Positions 11,380 through 22,200 of a DNA stretch of 64,000 nt are shown one piece after another. The stretch comes from Macrotis lagotis. Lineage: Eukaryota > Chordata > Mammalia > Peramelemorphia > Peramelidae. The notes below the pieces were generated by a model. The model had not been told where the DNA came from, did no database searches, and was given only the letters and a program-made list of their open reading frames with translations. The stretch covers positions 3,051,378 to 3,115,377 of the forward strand of contig NC_133663.1 in assembly GCF_037893015.1 (NCBI RefSeq). Direction: 5' to 3'. The first letter of the stretch is position 1. Every line of letters starts with the position of its first letter. The position numbers and the translations under genes were made by a program.

Positions 11380-11530
11380 ACGTTACAGAATCTAGATCTT
11401 TTATTTTATAAATAAGGAAACTGAGGCCCTGAAAACTGAAATGGCTTGCTGAGAGTCCTTTAGCTAGCTGGCACTAGACAAGACTAGAAGAATCCGCTTG
11501 GCTTCTTTGATGCCTCCTAGATGTCTCAAA
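11380..11530 (-). mobile_element. MIR/THER1-type SINE fragment, antisense
   Basis: 'TTTATAAATAAGGAAACTGAGGC' followed by 'AAATGGCTTGCTGAGAGTCC' and 'TAGCTAGCTGGCACTAGA' is the antisense 3' half of a MIR-type SINE. Confidence 0.65.
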
Positions 11531-11554
11531 CAACGATATGAAGAGCCATAAGGC

Positions 11555-12000
11555 AGTCCATCAAGGAGCATTTATTAAGTGCCTGCTGAGTGCCATCACT
11601 GTGCTAAGCGCTAGAGATAGAGAGCAGTTCTGCAAATTGCTAGGTACAAATAAGAGACTTGGGGTAGAACTGGACAGTAGTCACCTCAGAGGGAAGGCAC
11701 TGGTGGCTGGGGTTCTGAGAGTTGGTCAGGGGTAGGGAATTAGGGGAAGCCCACAAAGTCTCAGAAGGCTGGGAAAGGGCTCTCACATGGTAGAAGGAGG
11801 AGGGGACACTTGTACAAGGAAGGAGGTGCCAGGTGGGACTTGGGGAGTAACCGCATGAATATGGGAGAGGAGGACCAAGAAAAGGACGCAAAAAGTTGAC
11901 CAGTTGGACTGAAATGCTAACCACACAAAGAAGTCAGGGGGTTCATCCTTTGCTCAGGAGGCCAGTGAAGGTTTAGGAGGTCAGATGCTCAGAGGGTCAC
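11555..12000 (-). mobile_element. L2 LINE 3' fragment, antisense
   Basis: 'GGAGCATTTATTAAGTGCCTGC' and 'CACTGTGCTAAGCGCTAGAGATA' are the antisense L2 3' terminus. 'CCTCAGAGGGAAGGCACTGG' near 11688 is a later block of the same family. It ends within about 240 bases of the LRRC15 coding exon. Confidence 0.6.
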
Positions 12001-12245
12001 CAGGAGTGCTGTGAGGAGGGATGGGGAACACCAGGAAGCCCGGAGCCCTCACCAGCTCAGTGTTCTCCAGGCTGGGTTGGAAGTTTTAGCGGATTGTCTC
12101 AGACCCTCCCGGTGGTGCCTGGTTTTTACAGGGTCAGTCCTGGGAGTGCAGCCGGGCCTTTGAAAAAGGATCTGGCCTCCGCCTTGGGGAGGTGTTGCTG
12201 GCTGTGAGTCACGACTCTCTGTCTCCCCCCCTCCCCGCAGGTGCC

Positions 12246-13991
12246 ATGGAGCTGAAGGGCTGTGTCCTCTTCCTGGCCGTGGGCCTAGCGACCCTGGGCC
12301 TATCCTCCCCCTGCCCCAGCGAGTGCACCTGCTCGCAGGCCTCCCAGGTGGAGTGCGTGGGCTCCCGAATCCTGGTGGTGCCCACGCCGCTGCCCTGGGA
12401 CTCCATGAGCCTGCAGATCCTCAACACCCACATCCGCGAGCTGACGGCGCAGCCCTTTGTCAACGTGACGGCCCTGATCGCCCTGCGCATTGAGAAGAAC
12501 GAGCTGGCACAGATCGCGCCGGGCGCCTTCAGCCACCTGGGCGCGCTGCGCTACCTGAGCCTGGCCAACAACCGGCTGCAGACGCTGCCCGGCGGCCTCT
12601 TCGACGGCCTGGGCAGCCTGGAGTCGCTGCTGCTGTCGGGGAACCAGCTGCTGCACGTCGCTCCCGCGCACTTCACGGCCTTCAGTAACCTGAAGGAGCT
12701 GCAGCTGCACGGCAACCGGCTGGAGCGCATCCCCGACGGCTGCTTCGACGGGCTGCCGGGCCTGCTCAAGCTGGACCTGGGCCAGAACCAGCTGGGCCGC
12801 CTCCCGCCGCAGCTCTTCCGGCGCCTCGGCCAGCTGCAGGTGCTGCGCCTGGCGGAGAACCAGCTGGCCGAGGTCCCGCCGGGCGCCTTCGACGGACTGG
12901 GCAGCCTGCAGGAGCTGGCGCTGCAGCAGAACCAGCTGCGCGAGCTGCCGCCCGGCCTCTTCCGCACCAACGGGCAGCTGGAGCGGCTCTACCTGTCGGA
13001 CAACCGGCTGGCCGCGCTGCCGTCCGGCCTCTTCCTGCGCCTGCCGCGCCTCGGCCGCCTGACGCTCTTCGGCAACGGGCTGCGCGAGCTGCCGCCCGGC
13101 CTCTTCGGACCCATGCCGCAGCTGCGCGAGCTCTGGCTGCACGACAACCAGCTGCAGAGCCTGCCGGACGGCGCCTTCGAGCCGCTGGGCCAGCTGCAGG
13201 TGCTGGTGCTCAGCCGCAACCAGCTGCGGGCCCTGGCGCCCGGCGCCTTCCGAGGCCTGGCCGCCCTGCGCGAGCTGGCTCTGCACGGCAACGCGCTGCA
13301 GAGCCTCGACGGCCGGCTCTTCCGCGCCCTGGGCTCCCTGCGCAACGTCTCGCTGCACGGCAACCGGCTGAGAGTGCTGCCCGGAGACCTCTTCTCTGGA
13401 GTCGGCGGCCTGGCCACCCTGCAGCTGCAGGACAACCAGCTGGAGAACCTGCCCGCTGGCATCTTCGACCACCTGGGCCAGCTGTGCGACCTGCGGCTGC
13501 AGGACAACCCCTGGCGCTGCGATGCCGGCATCCGGCCCCTGCGCGCCTGGCTCCTGGCCCACAGCGCCCGCCTGGCCGGTGCCGACCTCCTGCCCGTCTG
13601 CGCCAGCCCCGCCGAGCTGCGGGGCCAGGCTATCATCCTGGTCAACGTCGACGGGGCGGCCCAGCCCGGCTCCGGCCCCTCCGAGGGGCCCCGCGACACC
13701 GAGACCCCCCAGACCCCAGACACCACCACCTCCGGCTCCTACGCTACCGACCTGACCACCACCACCACCACCATCCAGGAGGACCAGACCGACCTGACCA
13801 CCGTCGAGGAGGACCTGAGGGACCGGGAGGTGTGGGGTATGACCCGCGCTCAGAGCGGCCTGGCCATCGCGGCCATCGTCATCGGCTGCGTTGCCCTGGC
13901 CTGCTCCCTGGCCGCCTGCATCTGCTGCTGCTGCTGCAAGAAGCGCAGCCACGCTGTGCTCATGCAGATGAAAGGGCCCAGCGAGTGCTGA
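12246..13991 (+). CDS. LRRC15: Leucine-rich repeat-containing protein 15
   Basis: LRRC15 is a type I membrane LRR glycoprotein of stromal fibroblasts and invasive cells, linked to adhesion and matrix interaction. The product is 581 residues. A signal peptide (1-21) leads to an LRRNT cap with Cys23, 27, 29 and 37, then about 15 tandem LRRs (roughly 53-420). An LRRCT cap starts at NPWRCD (421-469), followed by a Thr/Glu-rich stalk (470-536), a transmembrane helix starting SGLAIAAIVIG (537-558), a Cys cluster (560-564) and a short tail ending MKGPSEC. Stretches such as SLQILNTHI, LIALRIEKNEL and WGMT.AQSGLAIAAIVIG match human LRRC15 as I remember it. The start is the ATG at 12246, five bases after the CCCCGCAG acceptor and in good context (GCCATGG). 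The in-frame ATG at 12192 lies in the intron. Codon use is extremely G/C-ending, unlike CPN2. Confidence 0.97.
   Translation: MELKGCVLFLAVGLATLGLSSPCPSECTCSQASQVECVGSRILVVPTPLPWDSMSLQILNTHIRELTAQPFVNVTALIALRIEKNELAQIAPGAFSHLGALRYLSLANNRLQTLPGGLFDGLGSLESLLLSGNQLLHVAPAHFTAFSNLKELQLHGNRLERIPDGCFDGLPGLLKLDLGQNQLGRLPPQLFRRLGQLQVLRLAENQLAEVPPGAFDGLGSLQELALQQNQLRELPPGLFRTNGQLERLYLSDNRLAALPSGLFLRLPRLGRLTLFGNGLRELPPGLFGPMPQLRELWLHDNQLQSLPDGAFEPLGQLQVLVLSRNQLRALAPGAFRGLAALRELALHGNALQSLDGRLFRALGSLRNVSLHGNRLRVLPGDLFSGVGGLATLQLQDNQLENLPAGIFDHLGQLCDLRLQDNPWRCDAGIRPLRAWLLAHSARLAGADLLPVCASPAELRGQAIILVNVDGAAQPGSGPSEGPRDTETPQTPDTTTSGSYATDLTTTTTTIQEDQTDLTTVEEDLRDREVWGMTRAQSGLAIAAIVIGCVALACSLAACICCCCCKKRSHAVLMQMKGPSEC
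13755..13772 (+). repeat. LRRC15: In-frame (ACC)6 in the LRRC15 stalk
   Basis: Six identical ACC codons encode Thr504-509 in the extracellular stalk. Pure codon runs of this kind are prone to length change. The Thr run is a likely O-glycosylation zone (inference). Confidence 0.9.
13923..13937 (+). repeat. LRRC15: In-frame (TGC)5 Cys cluster
   Basis: Five identical TGC codons encode Cys560-564 at the cytoplasmic face of the membrane helix, just before KKRS. The site is a plausible palmitoylation cluster (inference). I recall four consecutive Cys in the human protein, so the run may have grown by one codon. Confidence 0.85.
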
Positions 13992-16079
13992 GGGGGGCCC
14001 TCGGGAGGGGCGCCCCCACGGGACGGGGCTGCCGGCCCTCTTTCTCCCTCCTCCCCCGGGCCCGGAGAAACGGGGGCTTTTGCCTGGGACCTCGGAGAGG
14101 AAGAGCCGTCGGGGGGGGGGGTGCCGGTGGAGCCCTCCACCTTCTGCTGCTTCTTCCTGACGGCCCGGGTGGATGGGGTCTGGAAATTCCCGGAGCTAAA
14201 GCAGGCAGGCTCTTTCCCCATCACTTGCTCTGAACCCCCTAGTGAAGATGGCTCTCTAAGGAGAGCCACCCCCCCCCCCAGCCCCTCCTCCGTTCCCAGC
14301 CCCAAGCAGAGATATTTCTTAGTTGGTGGTGGCTTTGGCTCTGCTGTCCTCCACATCCCAACTCTCCCCTTCACCCTCCTGAGATGGAGCTAGGACAGGG
14401 CAACTGGGGCTCTGCCCAGGCTCTGGAATTCAGACGTTTCTGGCAGAAATCACTGAGTCACAAGTTCTGTGCCAGTCCACAACTGGGGAATGAGAAAAAG
14501 ACCACCATAAAGTCCTGGGAGTCCCTTGGCAGGCCAAACCATCAGAATCAAGCACCCGGTTAGCAAAAATCATGACTTCAAATGGGATACTGCCAGATGG
14601 CAAGATGGAGTAAGCTGTTTCCTTGGGCTCTCTTGATCCTTTCCAGCCCTTCCCCTTGACGGCCTCCCCGCCCCATGCAACCGAGAGCTACATAAGAGTT
14701 CTGAGGGACAGCTGAAGCTCCTGGCAAACCCTACCCTAGAGCTGATTTGCCTTTCATGCTGTATGCCAGTGGGTGGGCAACGTTTACTTCTTAGACAAGT
14801 CCCAAAGTGGGACACCTGGGACCATCAAAGCTGGCCACCAACTCTTCTCTCAGAAGGATGGAGAGAAGGAAACAAAAACAAAACACAGAAAAGAATGACC
14901 AACTTTCCTCTTGGAATCTAGAGTCCAGAATTGAAAACCAACAAAGAAATAAAGGCAACATTTTGAGTTCTTTAAAACAAGACCCCAAATCCCACCCAGT
15001 CTGTGGAAAATAAAACCATGAAACATTCTGAGTCTTCCAAAATGTAAATAGCACATTTGTGCCCAAACATGCAGTCGATCATCAATTGGAATGAGTTCAC
15101 CAAGATCTCCCCTCAGTTTCTGGGCTATGTATGGTGCGGCAGGGCCAGGGAGTCTGAGTGCCATCGTTTAGTTTGATCATTGAGGAGATGCTCAGATACC
15201 TCTGCCACTCATTGGAACCCTAAGGGCAAGCGCCTTGCCCTCTCTAGTCTACCCTCCTGGTCCAGGACTTCTGAATCCTAGGACCTCATTTTCCTTCACA
15301 GGTACCTTGCCTCAGGTGTTGGCTGAGCCCCCAAGGCCAGGGTGGAGATGAGCAAGATCACCTTTCTGAGACCTGGGGGGAGCACTGGTCCCCTTGGATC
15401 GCCTTTCATCTTCTGGCCCACACCCTTCTCCTCTTTGATCTCATTTGTTGTCTCACTTTCTTTCTTTGTAGAGAAGGGGTATTCCCCGTTCTATGGCTTT
15501 CAAATTTTATTTCTAGGTTGGGAAAGTAAAATTGTTTCGAGATGAGAGTCTCCAGCTCAGATGCCAGTTTTGTGGTTCCCAGCCTCCCTTCTGTTTAAGC
15601 CAAGACTGAACATAGCGGTTAATGTTGCCTGTACTGATGACAGATATGGCAGCTGACCCAAAGAAATGGATCCCTTAGGTCTGCTCTGCCCTCCCCTCCA
15701 AGCTACTGTCAGAACCCCCTGGCCAATCCTCAATTCAATCTCATGGCTGCCCTTCACATGGGACTCAACAGCTTCACTCTTTCTCCCTAAAGTAGGTCCT
15801 GATGGCAACAAACCAGAGACACACTGATGTCTAGCTAGCAATTAGTTGTTAAGGAGAATTTGGTGGGTGACTTTTGTATAGTAGGGATTGAGCAAAACAT
15901 GGGTGGCACAAAAGGTGAAATGAAATGAGCCCTGCCCTTAAGGAGCTTCTACAACAAGGAAGGGGCTGTCCCTACTTCTTTCTGGACCCGTTTTAGATCT
16001 AGTTCCTTTTTTTCTCTTATTTATGATTCTCCCCCTTCAGCTTGATTTTTGAAAGGATCCCTGGGCACTCCAGTCCTGG

Positions 16080-16185
16080 AGAGGGATCCCAAGAGGCCTA
16101 CACTCTACAGATGTGGAAACTTGAGGCCCAAGGAGATGAGATGCTTTGCCTGGAGTCACACAGGTAGCAAGGAGCAGGGTTTGGC
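16080..16185 (-). mobile_element. MIR fragment, antisense
   Basis: 'CTACAGATGTGGAAACTTGAGGC', 'AGATGCTTTGCCTGGAGTCAC' and 'ACAGGTAGCAAGGAGCAGG' are the usual antisense MIR 3' blocks. Confidence 0.6.
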
Positions 16186-17960
16186 CAAATGTTCCAACTT
16201 TACTGTCCTATGTTGCTGCTGCTCTGCCCCCCTCCCCAAAAGAAAAAGATCCAAGATTGTGGGTGGTGACTGGCATCCTGGTGGAAAGCCTCTTCTCCTC
16301 TTGTGGGCAGATTTCACCTTTGAACTCACTTGACTAGGGAGTGGGTATGGGACAAGGCCAATTCTGGTTTCTGAGAGCACTTTGAGACTGACTCCACACA
16401 TTTTTCAAAGCCACACTGGAAGGCAGGTGAGGAAACAGGCTCTTCAGTCAGACAAGTAGTAGGGGAGAGAACCAGTTCTGTGATCACAAATCTAGGTGGT
16501 GTGGTAGATGGATGGTAAAAACTATCAATGTTTTGTTTCCTCTTGGGTTCCTGTTTACTTAATGTCTTCTATGGAACAGAGCCCTTGAGAAGACTTTCCT
16601 TCAGTCCTACATGAAGAAGCCAAGGTTGAGGACCAGGACCATCTCAGATCGCATGAAGACTCAGTAGGGTTCTTGGGGGTCACAGGTGGGAGGGGAACTC
16701 CCTGTACTGACTTCAGCTGGTGGGGTAAGGAAGGAAGGGGGGAGGCCTTAGTTAGCTGATCACCCTAATACTTGTCAACCTGTATCATTTCCAAACTTCA
16801 AATGAATCCTAGGTGAGGTGGCCATTCCATCTTCTGACTGGTGCATGGCCTGATGCACCCTCTCCTTCCCTGTAGGAAGCTTTTGTCTGTGGCCTAGTGG
16901 GTATGGGGGAGTTTTTGCTGACCCACAACTCTCTGTAATAGAGCAAAGGGGGAATCTGATCTCTTCTCTTTGTTCCTTTGGAAATGATTGATGAATAGGC
17001 AGTCCTCTGGTCCCAGTCCTCAAACAATATAGCCCCATCATTTTCCTGGGGATCCCTGTGTTCCCTATATTTAGTCTTGTAATACTCCAGGGATCATTGG
17101 CCCAGATCTCTATGTCTTTGCATTTTGGTAGATGGTTGTATGAGCTCTTGTGGCCTGAATGGTTCATCAATCGAGGTTTTTCCCCCACTTGGACTCTGCG
17201 TAAACTTGGCTGCATCTAAGCAAGCACACACAAAGTCCATAGCCAGGCCTAGGGCTTGAAGGCCTTCCATCTTCATCAGAGCTTAAGATAAGCTCATTGG
17301 CAGAACCTTCATGACTCCAGGTCCTCTCCTCACTCTAGTGAGATCAGCTCAACACAGGATTCATGTGATTTGGAACAAAACAAATCCCAAGACTTTCCTT
17401 GAATTAGCCCTGTCCCAATGGCTTTTTCATGAGCCTGAAAAAACTTTTTGAAAACTTTTGAGATGGCCTTGGCCAGGATCCTCTTCTAAGCTTCAAGGGT
17501 CTCCAGGTCCCCAGGAGACCATGAAGACATCTCAGCTAGTGTGAAGGCTTGGCAGAGCTTGAGGAGTGTCAAAGTTGCTGTAGGCTGGAACAATAAGGAT
17601 GGTGAGGAGAGGCCCCAGGGCTCCACAGAGCTCAAGGCACTTCTTCGTCTTTTCTTGACAGAATCCAAGCTGAGTATCTCCACAGGAAGAGTGGCTGACT
17701 TGGGAAGCCACTGGGCAGAGCTGGCCAGCTCACCCCTCCCTATTCCTATCAGCTGTTTCTCAGGACTCTGAAGGTGCTTCAGATCAGCCAGGTCTCAGAC
17801 TCGCTCACTCAGCCTGGTCAGCTGGAGCTAGCTCCCCCCCTCCCCCCCAGTTGGCCGTTGCTTGTAGTTCCAGGTTCTCAGTCGGGCGTCCTGAGGGCAG
17901 GGTTGGGGATGTGTCTTTTGCTAGACTCTCCTGGTGTCAGATATGATGTGGTGGATACAT

Positions 17961-17966
17961 AATAAA
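17961..17966 (+). terminator. LRRC15: Candidate LRRC15 poly(A) signal
   Basis: AATAAA, followed within 40 bases by 'GGATTTATTTTGGGGG', a T/G-rich element of the kind found downstream of cleavage sites. Choice over the earlier AATAAA motifs rests on expected UTR length and is uncertain. Confidence 0.35.
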
Positions 17967-18129
17967 GGATATACCTGGAATGGAGTCACTTGGATTTATT
18001 TTGGGGGCTGGATTTCACATGTGCAAATATAGCTTTGATTAGCTGCTAAGGCATATGTGGGCCAGAAGGGTCGTCCACGATTCCTTGGAGGAGAACTTGG
18101 GTAGATGGTCAGAGGCCAGGTAAGAGCTT

Positions 18130-18470
18130 CAGAGGACGAAGGCTCCTCATTTTACAGATGAGGAAGCTAAGGCATAAAGAGGTGGTTCATAGAACCATCC
18201 TCTTGCCTAGCACTTTAGACACCCACATTTTCTCCATATGATCAGTCTGGCTCAGGGTCAGGCAGGATAAGGGAAGGGAATAAATATTTCTCTAATCCTG
18301 TAGCAAGCACTTGTCAATTATTATCTCACTTAATTCTCACAATGGATAGATGCTGTTATTATTCTCTAGTAAGTGTCTGAAGCTGCATTTGAACTCAAGT
18401 CTTCCTGGCCAGAGCTCTATCCACTCCACCTCTGGAGTTCTTTCCATTCCCCAAGGGACTGAGGTTCTAG
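18130..18470. mobile_element. MIR/THER1-type SINE fragments
   Basis: 'CTCATTTTACAGATGAGGAAGC' near 18147 is one antisense fragment. 'TTATTATCTCACTTAATTCTCACAA' near 18319, with 'TTTGAACTCAAGTCTTCCTGGCCAGAGCTCTATCCACT' style text after it, is the antisense body of another. Confidence 0.6.
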
Positions 18471-18622
18471 GCTACCAAGTCCAAGAAGGGAAATGGGACC
18501 TGCAGCCCAGTGAAACACGTAGAAAGTTCCCATTTCTACATTTAATGAAAAACATGGGGAAGTTCAACAGGGGCAAGTTCTGACCCTGGAAAGACTCTTT
18601 TGCTAGGGCCGTGTCAGGACAA

Positions 18623-18638
18623 CCCCCCCCCCCCCCCC
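18623..18638. repeat. C16 homopolymer
   Basis: Sixteen consecutive C (AA before, GG after), the longest homopolymer of C seen in the window. It could form i-motif or G-rich structures, or be a site of assembly error. Confidence 0.9.
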
Positions 18639-19139
18639 GGCCTGTAAGGAAGACAGTGCTTGGAGTATCATCCCCATGGGTGACTGTGGGGCTTCAGGAG
18701 GACTAGGCCCTCTGGTGTGAAGGCTGCCATTCACCTTTGGTGTCCACCTGCCACCCAACTCTCACCTGACTCCAAGAATCTGGAGCATGCATAATGGCCA
18801 CAACCCAGACTGGCTAAACCAGGTTGGGGATAATCAATGGACCTCCAAGTCATCAAGGAGTTGGGAGTATCCATCCCAAACATGAAGACTTTCCCTTTTG
18901 GAATGAGTGGATAAGAAGCATGAAGGCAGTTGGAGTGGGTCTGATCAGGCATGAGAGATGCCAAGGCCATCCACTGTATTCTGGGCCACTGCCAGCATCT
19001 CGTTCTTGTCTCGCCATTGGACCTTGATGACTCTGGAAGAGAGAGGGAGGCAGATAATTTTGTATAACTCTGATTCACTTTGATCCAAACCAAGTCAAGA
19101 CTTCCTCCTCAGAAGTCATTTGTCCCCTTAGAAGATCAA

Positions 19140-19280
19140 GGACAAACAAGTACAACCCCCTTTTAACAAATGAGGGGTCTGTGTGACTCACCCAGACTCA
19201 GGGAGTCACCCAAAGTGACACAATGAGTAAGGATACAGGGCCAGATGGACCCCAGACCCCCAGATCTCTGAATCCTACTT
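19140..19280 (-). mobile_element. MIR fragment, antisense
   Basis: 'CCCTTTTAACAAATGAGGGG', 'GAGTCACCCAAAGTGACACAATGAGTAAGG' style text and 'CCCCCAGATCTCTGAATCC' have the order of an antisense MIR. Confidence 0.45.
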
Positions 19281-22200
19281 TTTTTTCCATACTCTTACAT
19301 TGGGCCATTTCCAGATGGTGACAAGCAATGAATGGGTCCTCAACACCTCAGAGCTAATGGGAACTACAGTCATCATTTAGCCCAGGTTATACCTGGTCAG
19401 TAATCTCCCTTCGGCAGCTTCAAGATCTGCTGGGAAAGGTCAATCATGTACCAGGGCAGCCCACTCCAGCCAAGTCGCAGGACTGGGTACTCGTCCTTAA
19501 TTAAGTTGTCCACCAGTTTGTCTATAGTTTCCCTGAGCTTTGTTGTCCCTGGTTGCACCCTTTGGCGCCAAGGCCACCAGAGCCAGGTCTCCTGTGCAGG
19601 ATAGGCAGCCCCTGTAGAGAGGTAGCTGAACAAAGTTTCCAGGTCTTCTCTTCTTCAGACTAGTCTTCCATCTCCTTCACTTGTGGGCTGCTTACCAGTC
19701 AAGCTGTCCACCTCTGGATCCTCTCCAGTCTCATCTCTTCCATTCATGTTTCTGAAGTGTCTGTTCCAAGTTGCAGCTCAGGTGGTCCAAGAGATGCCCC
19801 TGCAGTCATTGACCTGGGCACTTGGCCATTTTCCCCAGGGATGCTGGGAAATGATGGGGAGAATTTCCAGGCTGCTGGGGGTGGGGTGTCCCTCAGGGGA
19901 CTCTGATAAGAGTTTTGTTTGTTTTTCACTGACCTATATGTACTCAAGCCTATTTATTCTTTGGTCCTTTTGATCCAAGAGCATGCTAGGGATTAGTGAC
20001 CTTGTACTGGGGGTAGGAGGGAGGATGGATTATCTGAGAAAGGCTAACAACCCAGGCCAAAGACAAATTCCTAGGTTCTACCTCCTGGGCTTTGGAGCAT
20101 CCACCACAACCAACCCAGTTAGCATTCATCGACCACCTACTGTTACCAAACACCAAGCTAAACTCTACAGAGTGGGCCCTGGAGAAGTCACTCATGAGAT
20201 GTCCCATGGATTCTGCCCACTTCAGTCCCCCGGGAGGCATATGCAAAGTGGCCTCGGGTAGAAAGAAAAATGGGGCTGTTTATGTCCAAGACAGCTTTGG
20301 AACTGAGAATCCTTACTCTGTCTCTTGACTCGCTGGCCTCTTCCTTCTCTGGGTCTCCACCAGCAGAGGGGTAGACTAGCTGACCACTAGGGCCTGTCCT
20401 CCTGCTCTAGGTTGTGGAGGTTCTGAAACCTGTCATTAGGACATGGACCAGGCCTGTCCCAGGTAACCAGGCCTTCACTGGCCCTACTTGAGCCAAGGTC
20501 TTTTGGAGCTCCTGGGGATTTGGAGGTGTCCAGTCCACACTGCTCCCCTCCCACCTTCCTCCTTCCCTTCCCCAGTCCTGTTGAGGGCTGAGCCATCCAG
20601 GGGAACCAAGCTCTGAATTGTGACCTGGAAGGGGAAGAAATGGGGAGAGGTCTTCAGCTTGTTTTCCTTCATTTTTTTCACACCTCAGGAAGTAGATCAT
20701 TTAGCTTCTCTGTGACAAGATCCTTGCCGTCCAAAGGCTGCTTCCTTGTCTGTACCATTTGTTTTTGGGCATGACTGGGGAAGCCACCTTGGGCCTTGAT
20801 CTACAAAGAGGGTGCAGAGGACCTGCCTCAGATTCTCCTCCTCCAACAGATTTCTGGGATTTTGGAGTGGAATCATCTTTCAGAACTTTCCCAAAGGAGT
20901 CATCAGAGAGTTGATCCAGGAAGTCGGGGATCCCCTCCTCCCCAGGAGCGACTGCCCCTGTGAGACTGAATAGGACAGGGTGATTTTTCCTGTTGGCCCC
21001 TTGGAGATCCCTTTTGAGGAGCATACAGGAAGAAGATCCCAGGTCCCTTTATTACCATGCATGCTTAGATTGTGAGCTGCCATGTTGGGTAGGAAGGGCA
21101 ATGTTTCATTGGCTTTCATCTCCCTGTGGGGTCATCTATTGGGAGGGCACAGGGTGGTGCCTGGGGTTCAGGACTAGGAATCATTGACCCACTGACTCCT
21201 GGCTCAGGGGTTGGCAAACATTGACCTCTGATGAACATGCAATTCCTCTCACCCTGATCACAAGGAAGAGCTCATGGTTCCAGCTCTGGTCTGGCCTAAG
21301 TCCTTCCCATATGGTAGGTCTCTCCTCTCCTTGCTCTGTCTTGTCCTGTCCTGCCTGGTCCTGTGGAGTCCTGGCCAATTAGTGTGCCCTTGTGGGGCTG
21401 ACCCAGTGTACTGGACGCTGAATGGGGAAGTCTAGGGAAGCAGACCATTAGCTAGTCTGAGGCTGAGGGATGAGGGAGGGGAAGGCTCTGGCTATTCTGA
21501 GCCTCTTGGAGCTTCTGGCTTCCTCAGCTTCCACTAGTGGGAATCGCTGTCATCCTGGGGAGTCCTGAAGTGCCGGGGGCCCTGAGGGAAAGAGAATCCC
21601 AGGATGCACCCAGGATGAGGGGAGGCCAGAGGGCAGTGGGCCAGAGAAAGATCCACGAGCTAAGTTTTAGACACAGACGGAGATATGAATTGGAATTCTT
21701 CCAGTGTTGGCTCAAGAAGTTCAAAAACTTCTACCAGCTTCACTCTCATCCTTTCCCTGCTCCTTCTTTCCAGGTGGAAAGGGGATTACCATCCCAGGTT
21801 GACAGGAAAGGAAACTGAGGCCCCAAGAGAGGCCTCCTCAGGTTCATGAGGTGAGTGAATAAAGCCTTACTAACCGTCAGATATCTGGGGAGACCTGGGA
21901 TTCTGAAGCAGTAGGGTCCCGTCTCCTGAGACAGTTCTGAGACGATGGGCAGGGAGTGAGGGAAACTGGGAAGTTCTCCTGGGGCTCCCCATCTGGACGG
22001 CATGTTTGGGACCCACCTGCGAGGCTGGCTGGGGTCCCGCCGAGACACAAAGTGGACAGAGCCCTTTCCTGGTGGTAGCAGCAAGGTCTCCTTCCCTCGC
22101 CTTGCCTTGATGAGAACACGGAATGTTTTGTGGGTTTGACTCAGGGTTCTTTGGCTGGCTTTTGCAACAACTGCTCAGCCCATCCCTTCAAATGAGAAGC

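Larger units (their letters stand above)
3547..12240 (+). other. LRRC15: LRRC15 intron 1 (inferred)
   Basis: The donor at 3547 and the acceptor at 12221-12240 (a pyrimidine run ending CCCCGCAG) would bound an 8.7-kb intron. It contains microsatellites, SINEs, L3/CR1 and L2 relics listed separately. The stretches 3560-5660, 6340-8640 and 8860-9330 show no recognisable gene or repeat. A second TATTTAAATAGGG occurs at 5146-5158. Confidence 0.45.
13992..17985 (+). other. LRRC15: Probable LRRC15 3' UTR
   Basis: No other gene is evident between the stop codon and an AATAAA at 17961 followed by T/G-rich sequence. A 3' UTR of about 4 kb fits the long human LRRC15 mRNA as I remember it. Earlier AATAAA motifs at 14948 and 15009 could give shorter forms. 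An antisense MIR fragment lies inside at 16080-16185. Confidence 0.4.

Noticed and set aside
12192-12245. In-frame upstream ATG that would extend LRRC15 by 18 residues
   Set aside because: It lies inside the intron, before a clear pyrimidine-rich acceptor ending at 12240. The ATG at 12246 has better context and gives the expected 581 residues.
12300-13952. 550-codon open frame antisense to LRRC15
   Set aside because: It mirrors the LRR exon exactly. GC-rich codons and the CTG/CAG-rich LRR periodicity remove stops on the other strand. The product is a Gln/Gly/Val/Ala-rich artefact with no start context or domain.
13484-14233. 249-codon frame overlapping the LRRC15 3' end in another frame
   Set aside because: Pro/Arg-rich reading of the same GC-rich exon; no domain and no independent exon signals.
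16775-17215. 146-codon - strand frame in the LRRC15 3' UTR
   Set aside because: No domain, no start context, no neighbouring exon that extends it; within the range expected by chance.
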